Assembly: GCA_973895155.1 (NCBI GenBank)
Contig: OZ316891.1
Location: forward strand, 18,352,001 to 18,416,000
DNA: 64,000 nucleotides
DNA from: Marsupella aquatica
Taxonomy: Eukaryota > Marchantiophyta
Reading direction: 5' to 3'
Below are positions 1 through 12,246 of the stretch, piece after piece; the first letter of the stretch is position 1, and each line of letters starts with the position of its first letter. Made by a program: the position numbers and the translations under genes. The notes under the pieces are model-generated. The model was given only the letters and a program-made list of their open reading frames with translations, was not told where the DNA came from and did no database searches.

Positions 1-72
1 AAGCAGTGACGTCCGACTCCATTGACAGCTAAGGAACCATGTAAGGCAAAATCCACGGCAGAGATATCTTAC

Positions 73-850
73 TTATTGACATCTGGATGATATTGTCGTG
101 CAAGTCTCCGGTAAGCTGATACAGGAAAATTAAAGCGAATTTTATTCCACACTTTCTACCAACTTTGAAATATAATCAAAGCAGTCACACTTGCTGCACA
201 TTGACCTACCAAATTGAGTCCTCATCTGCCATTTAAAATAATTCTTTCGACAAACGATGTAGAGTAAGAGGAGAACAAAGAACACATCATTCCAGGCAAA
301 GCATAACCCATATAACAGTTCAATCTGTACGATAGCAGCGCCAGCGCGGAAAATGTTTCTTACAGCTCTTTATTTCTGCTTTATCAGCACCCTTCGACAC
401 TCCAAGAACAGAGTAGTAATCCTACAAAAGAAGCAAGCTTCCGTTCAGTACTAGGGTAGAATTGGCTTCCTGCAGTGTATAATCATATTCCCTCACAACC
501 CTCATACACAGTTATCAGGGCAGCAATATTCACTACTGCAAAATAAATGCTTTTCCTTAGTTTCCATCACCATGACAAGCTTGCCTGAGTGACATGGAAA
601 GGTATGCAGTTGCTTGTGCCCAATGATAATCCTAACTGAACCATTGAAGAAGAAAAAGATCAGAGTTACTCACAGCATCGGCCTTAACAATTAGCTGAGA
701 ATTTCGTCGACCTTGATGCTTTTTGAATGAACGTGAACTGATAAGATAGGTCAAACTTCCGCCCATGAAAGTCGAGCCACTAAGCATACTGTGTCGTATC
801 CTGTTTCCAGCCCAGATCCCAACAAGTGCCGCTCGGTCAGTACCCCTCAC
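73..850 (-). CDS. Chloroplast-type DnaJ (Hsp40, DjA class), 5' part only
   Basis: Three exons read leftward and the gene leaves the window. Exon A ends at 674 (donor GTGAGT) and encodes a basic, Ser-rich stretch ending LIVKADA, as expected for the end of a plastid transit peptide. Exon B, 421-364, encodes DYYSVLGVSKGADKAEIKS. Exon C, 115-73, encodes YRRLARQYHPDVN, so the HPD motif that stimulates Hsp70 ATPase is present. Phases agree (0, then 1, then 2). The transit-peptide/J-domain junction resembles Arabidopsis chloroplast DjA proteins, which act as Hsp70 co-chaperones and have been linked to plastid iron-sulfur cluster formation; that role is family knowledge. The Gly/Phe, zinc-finger and C-terminal domains would lie left of position 1. 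The start codon is unresolved: exon A has an open frame to about 850 without ATG, so an upstream exon is likely; an ATG near 952 is one candidate. Confidence 0.85.
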
Positions 851-1958
851 AGTCCATATGTAACCAAAGAGTGCATTTTCTTCGGGTCTTAATCACGTAC
901 ACTACACTGGAACAGACCATAACTCAAGGTCGGTGCAGCTCCCATAAATTTGCGAACTTGCGATGGCGGACTCAATTTTCTCCCAACGTCAGTGACGGCC
1001 CACTTCCGCACGAGAAAAAACTTGTTCACAGGAGTTACAGCCTGATAGCCGAATTGCTCTGACAGCCAAATCTAGTCCCGGTGAGCTCAGGTGAGTCTTC
1101 AAGGAGAGTTCCTCGTGTCAAAATTGTCTCAGAAATGGATTCCTAGAACAGCGCAGATACAGTAGCGAATGGCCGTGGAGAGCAGTCGTGCACCGGATAA
1201 TTCATGGTACATTCCAATGAAAAACTACGAAGCTTGGACAGCACATGGAGAATTAAAAAGTGAAGTGAACAAAAATTTCAACTTTCCTGTCTAAAGAACC
1301 GAACTGACGACTCCTTGTACAATAGTACGAAGACGACTGAAAGAGCCGCATCACAAATAGACTCCCCATTTCATCTGCCTAGGCACCAAGCAAGGCTATC
1401 CGACAACACAGACTTAAATTACGTGGATACTAATTATCAAACTCTCCGAGTAAAGAGCAGGAAACCGAGAGAACAACTTCTAAAACCCTACCAGGCCCGG
1501 AGCTACCATAGCAGAGAGAAAAGAGGTATGAATTTGACCTAAAACTTTTGAACAATCTATGGCCACTCACGGGACCTCGAATGGCATGGGTTTAAGCTGA
1601 CCAAGGACATAAACACCACAACCGGGAATGTCACACTCTACCACATCAACACCAGTTCTACTAAGACCCACCCTTTAGCTCCAGCACTTAGAAATAGACG
1701 GGCCACACCGAGTATGGCCGATCAGGGTTTATACAAAACAAGGCCAACAAATCTACAAGTCGATCCCATGAATGAACCCCAAACCCCTCTCCACGTCGCC
1801 GACAGATAATATTTCTCCATTAAAGCCTTTTTTCACTAAACCCTGATTGCGAAGCTTCGGAGCAAGTAGACATTTCTCCTCCTAGTCCACAAAACGATTT
1901 CTCCCTTTATCAACAAATATCCCGAATCCTTTCTCGCTTACAACCATAGTAACCCTGA

Positions 1959-1961
<3 letters not shown>

Positions 1962-2011
<50 letters not shown>

Positions 2012-2038
2012 ACAAAGAGGTCTCTCTCTCTCACAAAG

Positions 2039-2091
<53 letters not shown>
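1962..2091. repeat. CT dinucleotide microsatellite, interrupted
   Basis: Two long CT runs (about 1962-2006 and 2041-2090) and a short one between them are separated by copies of a CAAAGAGG-containing spacer. The spacer recurs three times (near 2007, 2032 and 2091), so the array probably grew by duplication of CT tract plus spacer. Open frames through it encode only Arg-Glu or Leu-Ser dipeptides and are not genes. Confidence 0.95.
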
Positions 2092-2096
<5 letters not shown>

Positions 2097-2816
2097 ACAA
2101 AGAGGCACGAAAAGGTGAGGGGGGAACGGGATGAGGGACAGCCATGAGCACAAGTAGAGACAAGACCTGGCCTGGGCAGGAGAGGCGGGTGCAACGAGGC
2201 AGCGACATGCGACCGGCAGCGTCCTCTGCTGCAGTCCCTTCGTCGTTGCTCCTAAGCTTGTCTCAGACGAGAAGAGGCAGGTTTTCTGCATCACCGCTAT
2301 GGGCATGGCCGCGGCTCCCATACCGGAGGAAGCTGTCGCCATCATTCCAGCTCCTGCTGCGTACAGAGCAATTCCTTCTCCAAACCCAATTCCTGTAGGA
2401 GACGAAAACAGCAATCCGAATCAACCAGGCACACAGGGATCTTCGCTCTCTCCTGAGGATCAAAAACCCCACTCACCGAGCCACTCACTCTTCTTCAACC
2501 GTGTCTTTTCACCCACCAATTCAACAACCTCTGCCGGGCTCAGATTTTGTGCACATTCAAACAAGTCCAATCTTTCTCTCTCTCTCTCTTCACACCATCA
2601 TCTCCTCCCAATCCCTTCCGTTCCTTGGCTACTGAAGGCAGTGGCCTGGGCCTCACACTGATGAGCGAAAGGTGGGGACTACTGCCTCAAGAGCAAGGGA
2701 AGGATTCTTCTGTTGCACGCAGCACACGCCCACCATAGCCCACCACGGAGCCCACCAGAGTACAAGTCTACAGTGCTTTAATGCCCTTCGTGAGAGTGCT
2801 CTTTGTACTCCTTAGA

Positions 2817-3345
2817 GGATTCTTGGAGAAGAACGCACGGTCCAGATTTGGATTCGTGATTTTTTTAATTTTTAGTGGATTCATGGAGAAGAATGAACGG
2901 TCCAAAATTGGATTCGTGATTCTTCTCTCTCTATTTTTTAATGGATTCATGGAGACTGAATGGTCGGTTCAGATTTGGATTAGTGCCCTCCGTGATTTTC
3001 CTCGTGGTATTTTTTAGTGGATTTATGAAGATGAATGAACGGTTTAGATTTGGATTCCAGAGTTTTTTCTTTGTAGTTTCCAGTGATTCATGAAGAAGAA
3101 TGAAGAAGAATGCAGGGTCCTTATTTTAATAATCTTCTTTGTGATTTTCCTCTTTGTATTTTTTACCGGATTCATGAAGATGAATGAATGGTTTAGATTT
3201 GGATTACAAATTATTTTTCTTTGTATTTTTCAGTGGATTCATGGAGAAGTATGCATGGCTCTGATTTGGATTGATGCCCTTAGTGATTTTTCACTTTGTA
3301 TTTTGTGGTGGATTTGTGGAAAAGATGCAGGGTGTAGATTTGGAT
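2817..3345. repeat. Degenerate tandem repeat, about 60-84 bp units
   Basis: At least eight units begin with GGATTCATGGAGAAG or a close variant, at 2817, 2877, 2943, 3019, 3084, 3168, 3235 and 3310. Each continues with a version of GGTCCAGATTTGGATT and a T-rich tail ending in TTTTTAGT. Spacing varies from 60 to 84 bp. Some units stay open in one plus-strand frame, but the units differ by indels and I see no start context or domain, so I treat it as non-coding. Confidence 0.85.
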
Positions 3346-3811
3346 GAGTGTATTATGAATTCTGCTTACTTTTACTAACACGTACAAATGACCACCCTCT
3401 TAGGCAATTAAGTGTATTAGTGTCCTGTTGTCGGAGCATTATGGACAATAATAACCCCTCCAAACTAGAGCAGGAGCTCTCATATGGGGATGGGGGGGGG
3501 GGCATTATGGTCCACAATGCCCTGTAAACAGGACATTACTGTTACATTCTTAATGCCCTTGGTTAGTGATTTTTTCTCTTGCTAATTTCAGTGGTTTAAT
3601 GGAGAAGATTTGGATCGGCAATTATCAAACTTATCACCTACTGCTGTTATTAAAAATTGAAAATCCCTTGGGTCTTTAAATCTATTGACTTCTAGTTACA
3701 TGGGCATTGTGGGCAATAACAACCCCTCTTAACTCAAAATAAAGTCCTCATTTTTGGGTACTATGGTCCATAGTACCCTGTTACCTAGACCATACTGTAT
3801 ACATAGGTGCA

Positions 3812-4156
3812 TGTTAGATATTTCTCTAGTCTTGTGACTCTTGTGCTAACCACAGTTAGGCTAACTTGGGTTAGGACCTAGCTAAGGTTAGCGGTAGTGC
3901 TGTTGTGCATATAGCCAGGGCTGATGCCAGACCCTGGTGGAACGTAGGCTCATTGTTACGGAGCTAGTTGAGAGATAGGAAGAGCTTGTGCTGTGGATGC
4001 TTGGTATGGCCGGTCGACCTAGAGTGCAGTAAAGCTCTTGTGTGTTCCTGTGGACGTAGCCTCATGTGGAGGTGAACCACGGTTTCTCTCTGTGTCGACT
4101 ATTGTGCGTTGGATGGTTTATGGGCTTGCCGTTGCGAATGTCGTCTATGCTCAACA
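3812..4156 (+). mobile_element. Solo LTR, Ty1/copia type, with 5-bp target-site duplication
   Basis: A 345-bp segment starts TGTTAGATAT and ends GCTCAACA, the TG...CA termini of an LTR. It is flanked on both sides by GTGCA (3807-3811 and 4157-4161), a perfect 5-bp target-site duplication. Near its 3' end (about 4049-4105) it carries the GTGGACGTAGCC...GAACCACG...TCTGTGTCG layout common in plant copia LTRs, giving plus orientation. There is no second LTR, primer-binding site or polymerase gene next to it, so it is a solo LTR left by LTR-LTR recombination. Confidence 0.85.
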
Positions 4157-4415
4157 GTGCAGTGTGTATAAGTTCATTCCGTGGTTAAGTACAGGCATGT
4201 AGTCCCATAATAATACAACAATTTCCTTTGTAAATGCACCAAAATATGCACTTTGGGCAAGTGCAGGTAAACCCTCACTCAACCACAAATACTGGCACTA
4301 ATCAACATGTACACAAGTGTATTTCCATCTATGAGTGCATTTACCAGATACTCCAATGCATATTAAACAGGCATTTACTGATAAGTGTAGTGGACAATCT
4401 CATAAAGTAGTTTCA

Positions 4416-5406
4416 TGCACTTATCCAATTGAATCATGCAATATGAGGGCTCAGGTGATGAGGAGTCCAATGTAGGTGACCTGAAAACTCATATATGAAT
4501 TGCATAAGTGATTTCCCATGCAATGGATAGGTGCAGGCTTGGGGTCTTGCCTAGACCCTGCATTAGACATGGTAGACTGTACAATCATTCAACTCTTTTA
4601 ACTGCACGTCTCCCAGGAAGAAGCCTCTGCTGTGCACTTAATGAGTTCACTCTCATAAGTGCAAATACTTGGAATTTCCATTTATCAATACGAACTACAG
4701 TGACTCAATGAACAACGGGCCCTCTGTCAACTGACTCTCTCGTACCTTGCTTCCTAAAATGTACATCCCAGCTCTAAACATGATCCCTATCTCATAAGTG
4801 CAAATTTTACTCTCTGTTAAAATGACCTGCCCTTATTGACAAGTGCAAGTGTAAGAGATTGTGCATTTACTATCAAGTGTGTAGGAACCATTGTAGAGGG
4901 TTGCCACTTAGATGATGATAATGATTATTATTATTTTCACTATTATTTTCAAATTTTTTAAAAGGGAAACCTCACAAAAACTGAACAATCAATCACTACA
5001 TTTGAACCCCAAGACCTATCAATCTCCACTCCAGTGAGCTATCATATAGCCATGTCCCTCTAGGCATTGTTATTGTCAATGCCTAGAGAAATTTGTGAAA
5101 CCACACAAAAAGGGAACAGTAACATTATTGGAACCCAAGATTTATGAGTCACTGCTCAAGTGAGTTACCACACAGTCATGCCTCTATGGGCTATACTGAT
5201 ATTATTGAGGTTCAGCGCACTTGGAAAAGTGCATAAGATGCAAAATTACCAGGAAAAAGGGAAGAAGTGGATCCCTTTTCAATTATCCAGATGTTGCACT
5301 TAGGAAGTGTGCACTCATGAAGAGGTCAACTCTTTCAAAGTGCACACTACTAGGAAGAAGCCAGAGCCTTGCACTTACATGTGTTTTGGACTACATAATA
5401 AGTGCA
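4416..5406. repeat. TAAGTGCA/TGCACTTA-rich dispersed repeat, cluster 1
   Basis: Seven exact copies of the word or its reverse complement lie at 4416, 4633, 4656, 4795, 5295, 5370 and 5399, plus many one-mismatch versions. Flanking text is AT-rich and shows no ORF with domain features. The same word clusters again near 10.6-10.9, 22.2-22.3 and 51.8-52.5 kb. The element class is unknown to me. Confidence 0.6.
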
Positions 5407-5783
5407 CATTTTCAGACCGTACTTACAAATAAAGTTACATAATCTGATTCTGCTGCTGTAGTACCTCAACCTTCAGTCATTCATAGTCCTTCTGTCACTT
5501 GTTGATTCTATCTCTTTCCTAAAGCATCCATTGCATTGTACATCCCTATTGTAAGCTCCTGTCAGCTATCTGATAATTGCAACAACCAAAATTGTGGAAG
5601 GGCAAAACTTGCTCAACCTCTCTTGCCCTCTCACATTTCCATTCGACTTGGAGTAACAAGTGATAAAGCAAGTCATGGCATGTGAGCATGGACTATCCTC
5701 CCCCTACACAATAGGGCATGTCAAAGTTCTCCCATAACCAAAGTGTTATAACTTTATTTTTTTGAACGTATCACCCTTACGGG

Positions 5784-6200
5784 GTACATATTTTGATAGC
5801 CCATAATGATTTTTTCCTGGCTATAACAACATTTTATGTCCTGAGCCCTTGCTGAGTTACAGCTGTGCTTTGAGAGTACGGATTTTGATAGCCCATAATT
5901 TATTTTTCTTGGCTATAATAACATTTTATGTCCTGGGCAGTTGCTGGAACAGTTCCAGCTGTGCTTTGACACACTCTAATGTACTCTACCCTCTAAAGGT
6001 ATGAATATAAGGTACAGTGCTTTGACACACTCTAATGTACTCTACCCTCTAAAGGTATGAATATAAGGTACAGTGCTGAGTTACACTCTCTAATGTCCTC
6101 TACCCTCTGAAAGTATGGATATAAGGTACACTGCTGAGTTGCTTTGACACGCTCTAATGTCCTCTACCCGCTAAAGGTATGAATTATAAGGTACGCCCTC
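5784..6200. repeat. Two adjoining tandem repeats
   Basis: The left part has two units of about 92 bp, each containing TTTTGATAGCCCATAAT (near 5791 and 5883) followed by CATTTTATGTCCTG. The right part (about 5964-6200) has four units of roughly 55-65 bp containing CTCTAATGTMCTCTACCC and GGTATGAATATAAGGTAC; the first two are near-identical. No coding potential is seen. Confidence 0.85.
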
Positions 6201-7220
6201 TGAGTCTCAATTCAGGTCAACCGCAATGAAAGGCCCTCACCGCCCAACTTTGAGGCGACGACCCTTCTCTAGGCTGCCCCTGCCCCCTCCACTGCTCCCG
6301 CCCACGCCCTACCATTTGGAGCCCTGCCCTCCTATACCATTTGGAGGACCATAGCTTCAAAGCTTGTTGGCTCCCAATAGGATCCCAATTCTGACCGAAA
6401 ATATGCCTCAATGCTCACAAGCCACAACCTTAAAAGCCTGCTAGTGTATCGTATCTGATTATCCTCGTTGTACCCAGGATCACCTAATACATTGGTAAGG
6501 TTTGAACTTTAGAGAGTGATATCCATGGCTGGGACCACAATTTCAAGAAGCCTAACAATGGGCTCGGACAATTCGTTCCTCACCTCCGATCAAAATGCAT
6601 TCATCGGACATCACCACACAAACTGCAATGACTAAAGAGGCACGTCTCAGATTTTAACAATCACTCCAAAAGTAGACTGTCGTGTAACCAAATCCTTCGG
6701 TTCACATTGTACTCTCATGGATGCTTCACTTCCTGTCCGACACGGAAAGGTCAAATCGAGGAGTCTTGATTTTGTTTCCACAGGAAAACCTTGCAGCTCT
6801 TCGCGTTCTCATTAAATAGAACTCAATTACAGGGTTGCCAGAAAATTAAAAAAAGTCGCACGTTTCCAGTAAACTAACTCATACTTCCATTGGTACACGA
6901 GAAACAGCCTGGGCAATTGCATTCTCATATGAACATAAAGTCCTTTTGCTACCCAGGCACGAGTGTATGAATAACATGCCAAGGGTGATCAATTTCCTAC
7001 GACCTTCTTGCAACGGAACTTGAACGAAATCATCTGCATCTATAAACCTCGTTCTGGGAGCCACCTGGAAGCTCTTCAAGCAGTATTCTGGTCACACAAG
7101 GTCCATTTGGAAATAATACAGTAGCTCACTGCCTCCGGAAGAGCTCGCACAAGCAAAAGTCTGATCCTATGAGTTTTGCATGCCACTTAGCCATAATAAA
7201 CCAGTTCCACATTGTACAAC

Positions 7221-9913
7221 TCAATGTGCTCGGGTCATTTTGACCTTGGGCATATTTTTCTTCATTTGCCGGGCACGATCTTTCTCCTCTCTTTTGCGCA
7301 ATGCTTCTGGCGAGAGTTTACTTAATTCAGCCTCTTCTAGAGCTTTGCGTCTCTCCTCTTTCTTCCTCAATAAGGCTTCCTGGCGAGCGCTCTGGTTTTC
7401 TTTGAAAACCTCTTTGGCAATCTTGGCTCTAGCATTGTCGGCTTTAGACTTGGTCTGCACAGAAACGATGCCGCGAATCAGCGTTTAGAGACCAAAGCAT
7501 TCTCAGGCAGATGCTGTCCTCTCGCAGGAGGGTTCAGCGTCTCAAATGAGTTCGGGATAATTATGTATACAAAGCACGAACAGTTGCCTCATTTTATAAT
7601 TCGTCAATAGACTGGCAAATCTATATCGTTACATTGCCATGGCCCACTCAAAACTTCATTGGCGTCCTGGTGATAAAATCTTGAAGACCCAAGAAGGAAG
7701 GATCAAAAAGAATGCTAGTAGAGGTTTTTCTCTTACAGAGATTAACAACCTCCCTACCCCAAAACTATTTAACAAGTTCGGAACAACAATGAAGGACAAA
7801 TAATTCACATCTTACCTGTGGGCTGAGCCTGTATCGTCCAACCGCATCAATAAAATATGTTACAACAGATATCAAGCGGGACATTTCCGCAATACGTTCA
7901 CTTGGTGGAATAGTAAACTTGAACTGAAGAATCTTCTTGTGAGAACCGTATGGGTTTTGATCTGAGAAATGAAGGGCAACAAAATTGGAGGCATACTTTT
8001 CGAATGCCTTTTCTCCAAATACCTGTCAGCGAAAACAGCTCTTTGTCAGTCATCAAACTTCGGACAACGTGTGAAGATTGAATAGAAGTTTGGACAGTCT
8101 ATTCGCTTCAACTAGATAAACCCTAATTAAGAGAACGGGAGGAGTACAGAACTGGTCCCGGAAATGGTGAATGTCTAGGGTCTGCAAGGCAGCTACGCGA
8201 TTCACTTCAGGATTAAAAGACAGCTCACAGTTTTACAAAGTCCGGCTTTCAGATAACTCCGAGAAACTGAGATCATGAACTGAACCGGAGTGGTTCACTA
8301 ACTAAACCAATTAGATGACCTGCAGTATGTCAGATTGCGCTAGAGAATGGTTCAAGTAAAAGGTACAAACTAATTCCTCAGTAGAGAAGACTTCTACTTG
8401 ATAGGAGACCACCATTACAATTGGACCACGACAACCACATTTCTTCATCTACCGGCCAACTCCACTACGCCATTCACAGTGCCAAAGACAGCCAGCTAGC
8501 AGTTGGAATATATGGCTACTTTTCAAATCGCTTAAGTAATTATGTTCCCAACCATGGAGTAGTCTGGAAATGGTACTACATGGAGAGGACGAAGCGCAGC
8601 TCAAAACTCAATGCCGATCTGTGGCATAGAAGGCTACATGGCTAGACCAATGATGTACAACTGAATTCCACTTGCATGTAACCTTTGAAGATACCTAGCT
8701 CAGCACAAATTCTCGGAGACTAAACACAGATCGTGCCCTAAAATGGATATCAACATACCTGATCCAGTAAAGCGTCAGTCAAGAGATCGTTGGCAAGCTC
8801 CCTAGACTCACTGATGACCACCAGGTCATCAGTCACCCATTTCCTCTGCGAAGGGGGCGATAGGATGGAGGCGAATTGGTTCAGGTCCTTGATATCCTTT
8901 TGCAAGGCCTTCGCAGCCTTTTTCCGAGCCAATGCAAACACGAAGGGTTCCATGTGCTCGTCATTCATGAAAACATCGATGGTAATCTCATCCTTCCTTG
9001 GCGAAATTAGATACCACAGTCGTGCAATGAGATCGTGCCGGCTCTGCAAATCCAACGTGGCCAGAAGTCCCTCACAGTACCGCCGCCCACTGGCGGCGAA
9101 TTTGAACACGTTCTGCCCCTCCTTCATCAGCAAAGGCGAATCCACCCCATCCCCCGTCCCCAAGAGACTGAAGTTCTTCTCCATGACGCTATCTTTGCCG
9201 GCGTACTGAGCAGCCCACGAGAGCGCAATCTTCTCATTTTCCTTCCTCCCGTAGTAATACACCACACCGTACGCGATGATGAAGGCGACCGAGACCACTT
9301 CGATGTAGTACGATTGAGGCCCTCTCGGCTTTGGTGGGGGTCTCCGAGCTGCTGCTGCTGCAGGGGAAGGCTTCTCCTTGCCTGTGATCACCATGTGTTC
9401 ATTATCATTCACGTTCTCCACAGGCAGCCCTTCAAACTCATCCTCGTCCCAAATCTCTAGCCTCACTTTCGGCTCCGCCGCTCTCTTCACCTTCGCCTGA
9501 ATTATGGGTAGCGGCTCTTCCACCACCTCGTCGTGCTCCACTTCATCATCTTGTTCTTCCCATTTTTGTTGCTTAAGCTTCTCATTTTGATCTGAAGGAG
9601 GAGGAGAGGAAGATTGAGATGTGGCCGGCGGCCCGCGGTCATTTTGGAAGCCGCGCTTCTGCTGGAAGGGTGGGGGGACGACGAAGGGGGAATCCGACTC
9701 GTCCTCGACCTCGTCGTCCAGCTCGTCGCCGAAACCCTCGAATTCCGCAGCGACGACGAAAGCAGAGGACTTCGCTATCTCCTGCCCTAGCAACGCCACT
9801 GCTGCCACCACGGCAAGCCACCACCACAAGCGATCGAACCGAAGGAGGCTCAGCACCAGCCTCTCCAATTCGCCAGCTGCTCCCCTCGTCCCACTCCGTC
9901 TCGTCCCCATCAT
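7221..9913 (-). CDS. CCDC47/DUF1682-like ER membrane protein (PAT-complex subunit homologue)
   Basis: Three exons, 9913-8759, 8022-7816 and 7454-7221, join in phase 0 with GT-AG introns to give 531 residues. Layout matches the CCDC47 family: hydrophobic N-terminal segment (residues 29-43), an acidic stretch (60-75 and 119-133), a transmembrane helix (about 203-221, starting YIEVVSVAFIIAYG), a conserved DUF1682 domain and a Lys/Glu/Arg-rich coiled-coil tail ending KVKMTRAH. In animals CCDC47 pairs with Asterix in the PAT complex, which protects membrane proteins with polar helices during insertion at the ER translocon; plant homologues are annotated DUF1682. ER location and chaperone role here are inferred from the family. 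The start is the first of two adjacent Met codons. Intron 1 is about 740 bp and intron 2 about 360 bp. No damage is seen. Confidence 0.9.
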
Positions 9914-10153
9914 GATCTCCTCCTGTTATCCACCTACCCTATACTGCCGGCCTGCGCCTAATTGACAGCCAAAAAATTACGCACCTATTGTCCCTCGAAT
10001 GTGTTTCTAATCCTATTCTGCTATTCCCGCAGTTGCCTGCTCTGCCAACGACCACAAGCTCAAAATTAGACGTGCTGATAGAAGCCTGCGGCGAAAGGAC
10101 ATCTTTCCTCCAGTGCATTCCCCTTCTTTTCGGCCCTCAGTGACAGGCTGAGC

Positions 10154-10515
10154 AAAATCGAAAGATGGAGCAGAAAAATCGAGCAAAAACTTGTGAGGAG
10201 CACCGACAGAGAGAGAAGAGAGCTGCTTACCTCCATCAGCAGAAAAACTAGGCCAGCCCAAGCTCAGCGTACAATGCGACGACGTAAATCGCCGAGCTCA
10301 AAGTGGTATCGGCTGCTGCTCGTCGGAGGTGCAAAATCGAGCGATGGAGCAGAAAAAAAGGACCAAACTTTCCACAGTACAGAGCACAGCAACAGAATGA
10401 TATAGCTACTGGAGTTCTACGCAACAATTGATTACTGATCGGTGAGCAATATGTCGAGGCTCCCCAATCCTCAGTGACAAGCACCGGACATGAAATCGAA
10501 AGATGGAGCAGCGAA
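10154..10515. repeat. Threefold degenerate repeat, about 160-180 bp
   Basis: The block AAATCGAAAGATGGAGCAG or a close variant occurs three times, with GATGGAGC at 10164, 10343 and 10502. Flanking text such as GAAAAATCGAGC is partly shared. It lies upstream of the CCDC47-like gene. No coding signal is seen. Confidence 0.7.
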
Positions 10516-10576
10516 ACGAGACATAATGTTGCAGCACTCGAAAAGTACCAGTAATACAAGAAAACCTAAACTGTAT

Positions 10577-10865
10577 TCTAGGTATCGAAAATCAAACTTC
10601 ACGTTTTACACCGTGTGTAAGTGCATCTCGGATAAGTGCAAGCCTGTCATATTACGTTCTAGGTATCCCAAATCAAACTTCACGTTGCACTACAGGAGGC
10701 TGCGTCTAGGTGAGGGTGGATAAGTGCAAGACTGTTATGTAGTCCAATAGTATTCCAGCTTTTTTCTTTTTAAACGCATCAAACAACTCAGTTTTCATAA
10801 GTACATCTGGACCTTCACAAAAAGACAAATGTATAATTGCATTTCCATTCAGTGGATAAGTGCAG
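10577..10865. repeat. TAAGTGCA-rich dispersed repeat, cluster 2
   Basis: Exact TAAGTGCA words lie at 10633, 10721 and 10857, two of them inside GGATAAGTGCAAG. The words TTCTAGGTATC and AATCAAACTTCACGTT recur about 83 bp apart (10577 and 10660), so the element is locally duplicated. No ORF of interest. Confidence 0.6.
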
Positions 10866-12246
10866 TCTGCTAGTGTAGTCGCCCTGATAATACAGTTTTT
10901 TCTTCTATTTCTTCTCTAAATTGGAAATCTGTGAAATCCCACATAAAAGGAAATAACATAAGCCAGTTACAACATTTGAATCCAAGACCTATGAGACTCT
11001 ACTCAAGTGAACTATGGGTGAACCATGTGCACTTCCCCACAATTTTTTTTTAATGCGCGCTTCAGCCCCACAGTTTTTTCTTTAGTTTGTACACGCATAA
11101 GAAATGCAGTTTCATCTGGACCTTCACTAAATGACAAATGTGTAAGCTCGTATCCATCTATAAGTGTACATATGCACCTTTCAGTTATTGCAGAGACTGT
11201 GCAAGATGCTTTTATTGATTAGAGCTTGCACCGACTACAAAGAGTACTTACATTCACTTATCTAGATTGTAAGGGGCTGTATGCGGGTGTAGGGTAATGG
11301 GACTTTAGGGTATGGGACCTGACAGCAGGTTTACTATGACATCGCAATTCCATATTTGCTATGCCAACCCTCAAACTCCAAGTGATTAAGAGTACAAGAC
11401 ATTGACAAATGGACATTGAGTTTAGGGTGGCCATGGTCCAGCCCTTATTTCTTTCTCTGTGCTCAAACTGCACATGTTGCAGTTCTGTAATCATGCACAT
11501 ACCCAGAAGTGCAAAAACTTAACCCCCCAGAACAATTCAATTTTCGTGCAAATTTTGGAAAAAGTCTTCAAAATGGAACCTATCCACAAAATTGTTTAGC
11601 CTTGATTTGGTTGCAAAAGAAGTTTCACACAATCTCCATTTGGACTGCCTTCTTTATTTGGTGCCACTTTTTGTCCAAATAGATGCTTCAAAGTTTCAAA
11701 AATAAATACAATAAAAGTCACAAGTTTCCAGATAGTTTATTGTTTGAGATATTTGTCTCGGATTTGAATTTAAGCTAACAACAGTTGTGACAACTTTGGT
11801 GGAGCTCCTACAGTTGTATGTGAGCTAACATGTTGAAACTCCGGAAGTAGCTTGAAACAGTGTAACGTTGAAAACAAACTTAGGTTGGCAGACAGGACAA
11901 CAGTCAAGAATGAAACTCTTGTTAGTAGTTTGATCTAAAATTTGGCTTTATTACCGAAATGTAATTGTCAATTGTAGAACTCAACTAGGTACCTTATCAT
12001 TTAGTTCCGGTATCGCTGACTCCGAGGCCAAGTTCCTCTATAGATCAGGCCCGGGATGGTCATTGAAATGTGACTAAACATGAGGAGAATTGAGAGCAAA
12101 GAAGCATTGCTCTAGCAAAGGCAAGGATTGCGAAAACAGTGCAGGATTAGGGGAATAACTGGTACAAAGCTTCAGCAGATTGGGAGGATTTCCCACGGAA
12201 GATAGCCAGGCTCAAACGAAAGCATGACTTCTGGACAAAGGAATTC

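Larger units (their letters stand above)
860..7220. other. Intergenic region with repeats, no gene recognised
   Basis: Between the DnaJ 5' end and the CCDC47-like 3' end I find no convincing coding exon. The DNA holds CT microsatellites (1962-2091), a degenerate tandem repeat (2817-3345), a copia-type solo LTR (3812-4156), a cluster of TAAGTGCA words (4416-5406) and two further tandem repeats (5784-6200). Open frames here follow the repeats and lack domain features. Confidence 0.6.
9914..12150. other. Intergenic region between CCDC47-like and NB-ARC copy 1
   Basis: No gene recognised. It contains the CCDC47-like promoter side, a threefold degenerate repeat (10154-10515), a duplicated 25-bp word (10577 and 10660), TAAGTGCA words (10633, 10721, 10857) and AT-rich unique DNA up to the point (about 12120) where similarity to the 5' exon of NB-ARC copy 2 begins. 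Confidence 0.6.

Noticed and set aside
1882-2414. Several open frames across the CT microsatellite
   Set aside because: They encode only dipeptide runs of Arg-Glu and change with repeat length; no domain or splice support.
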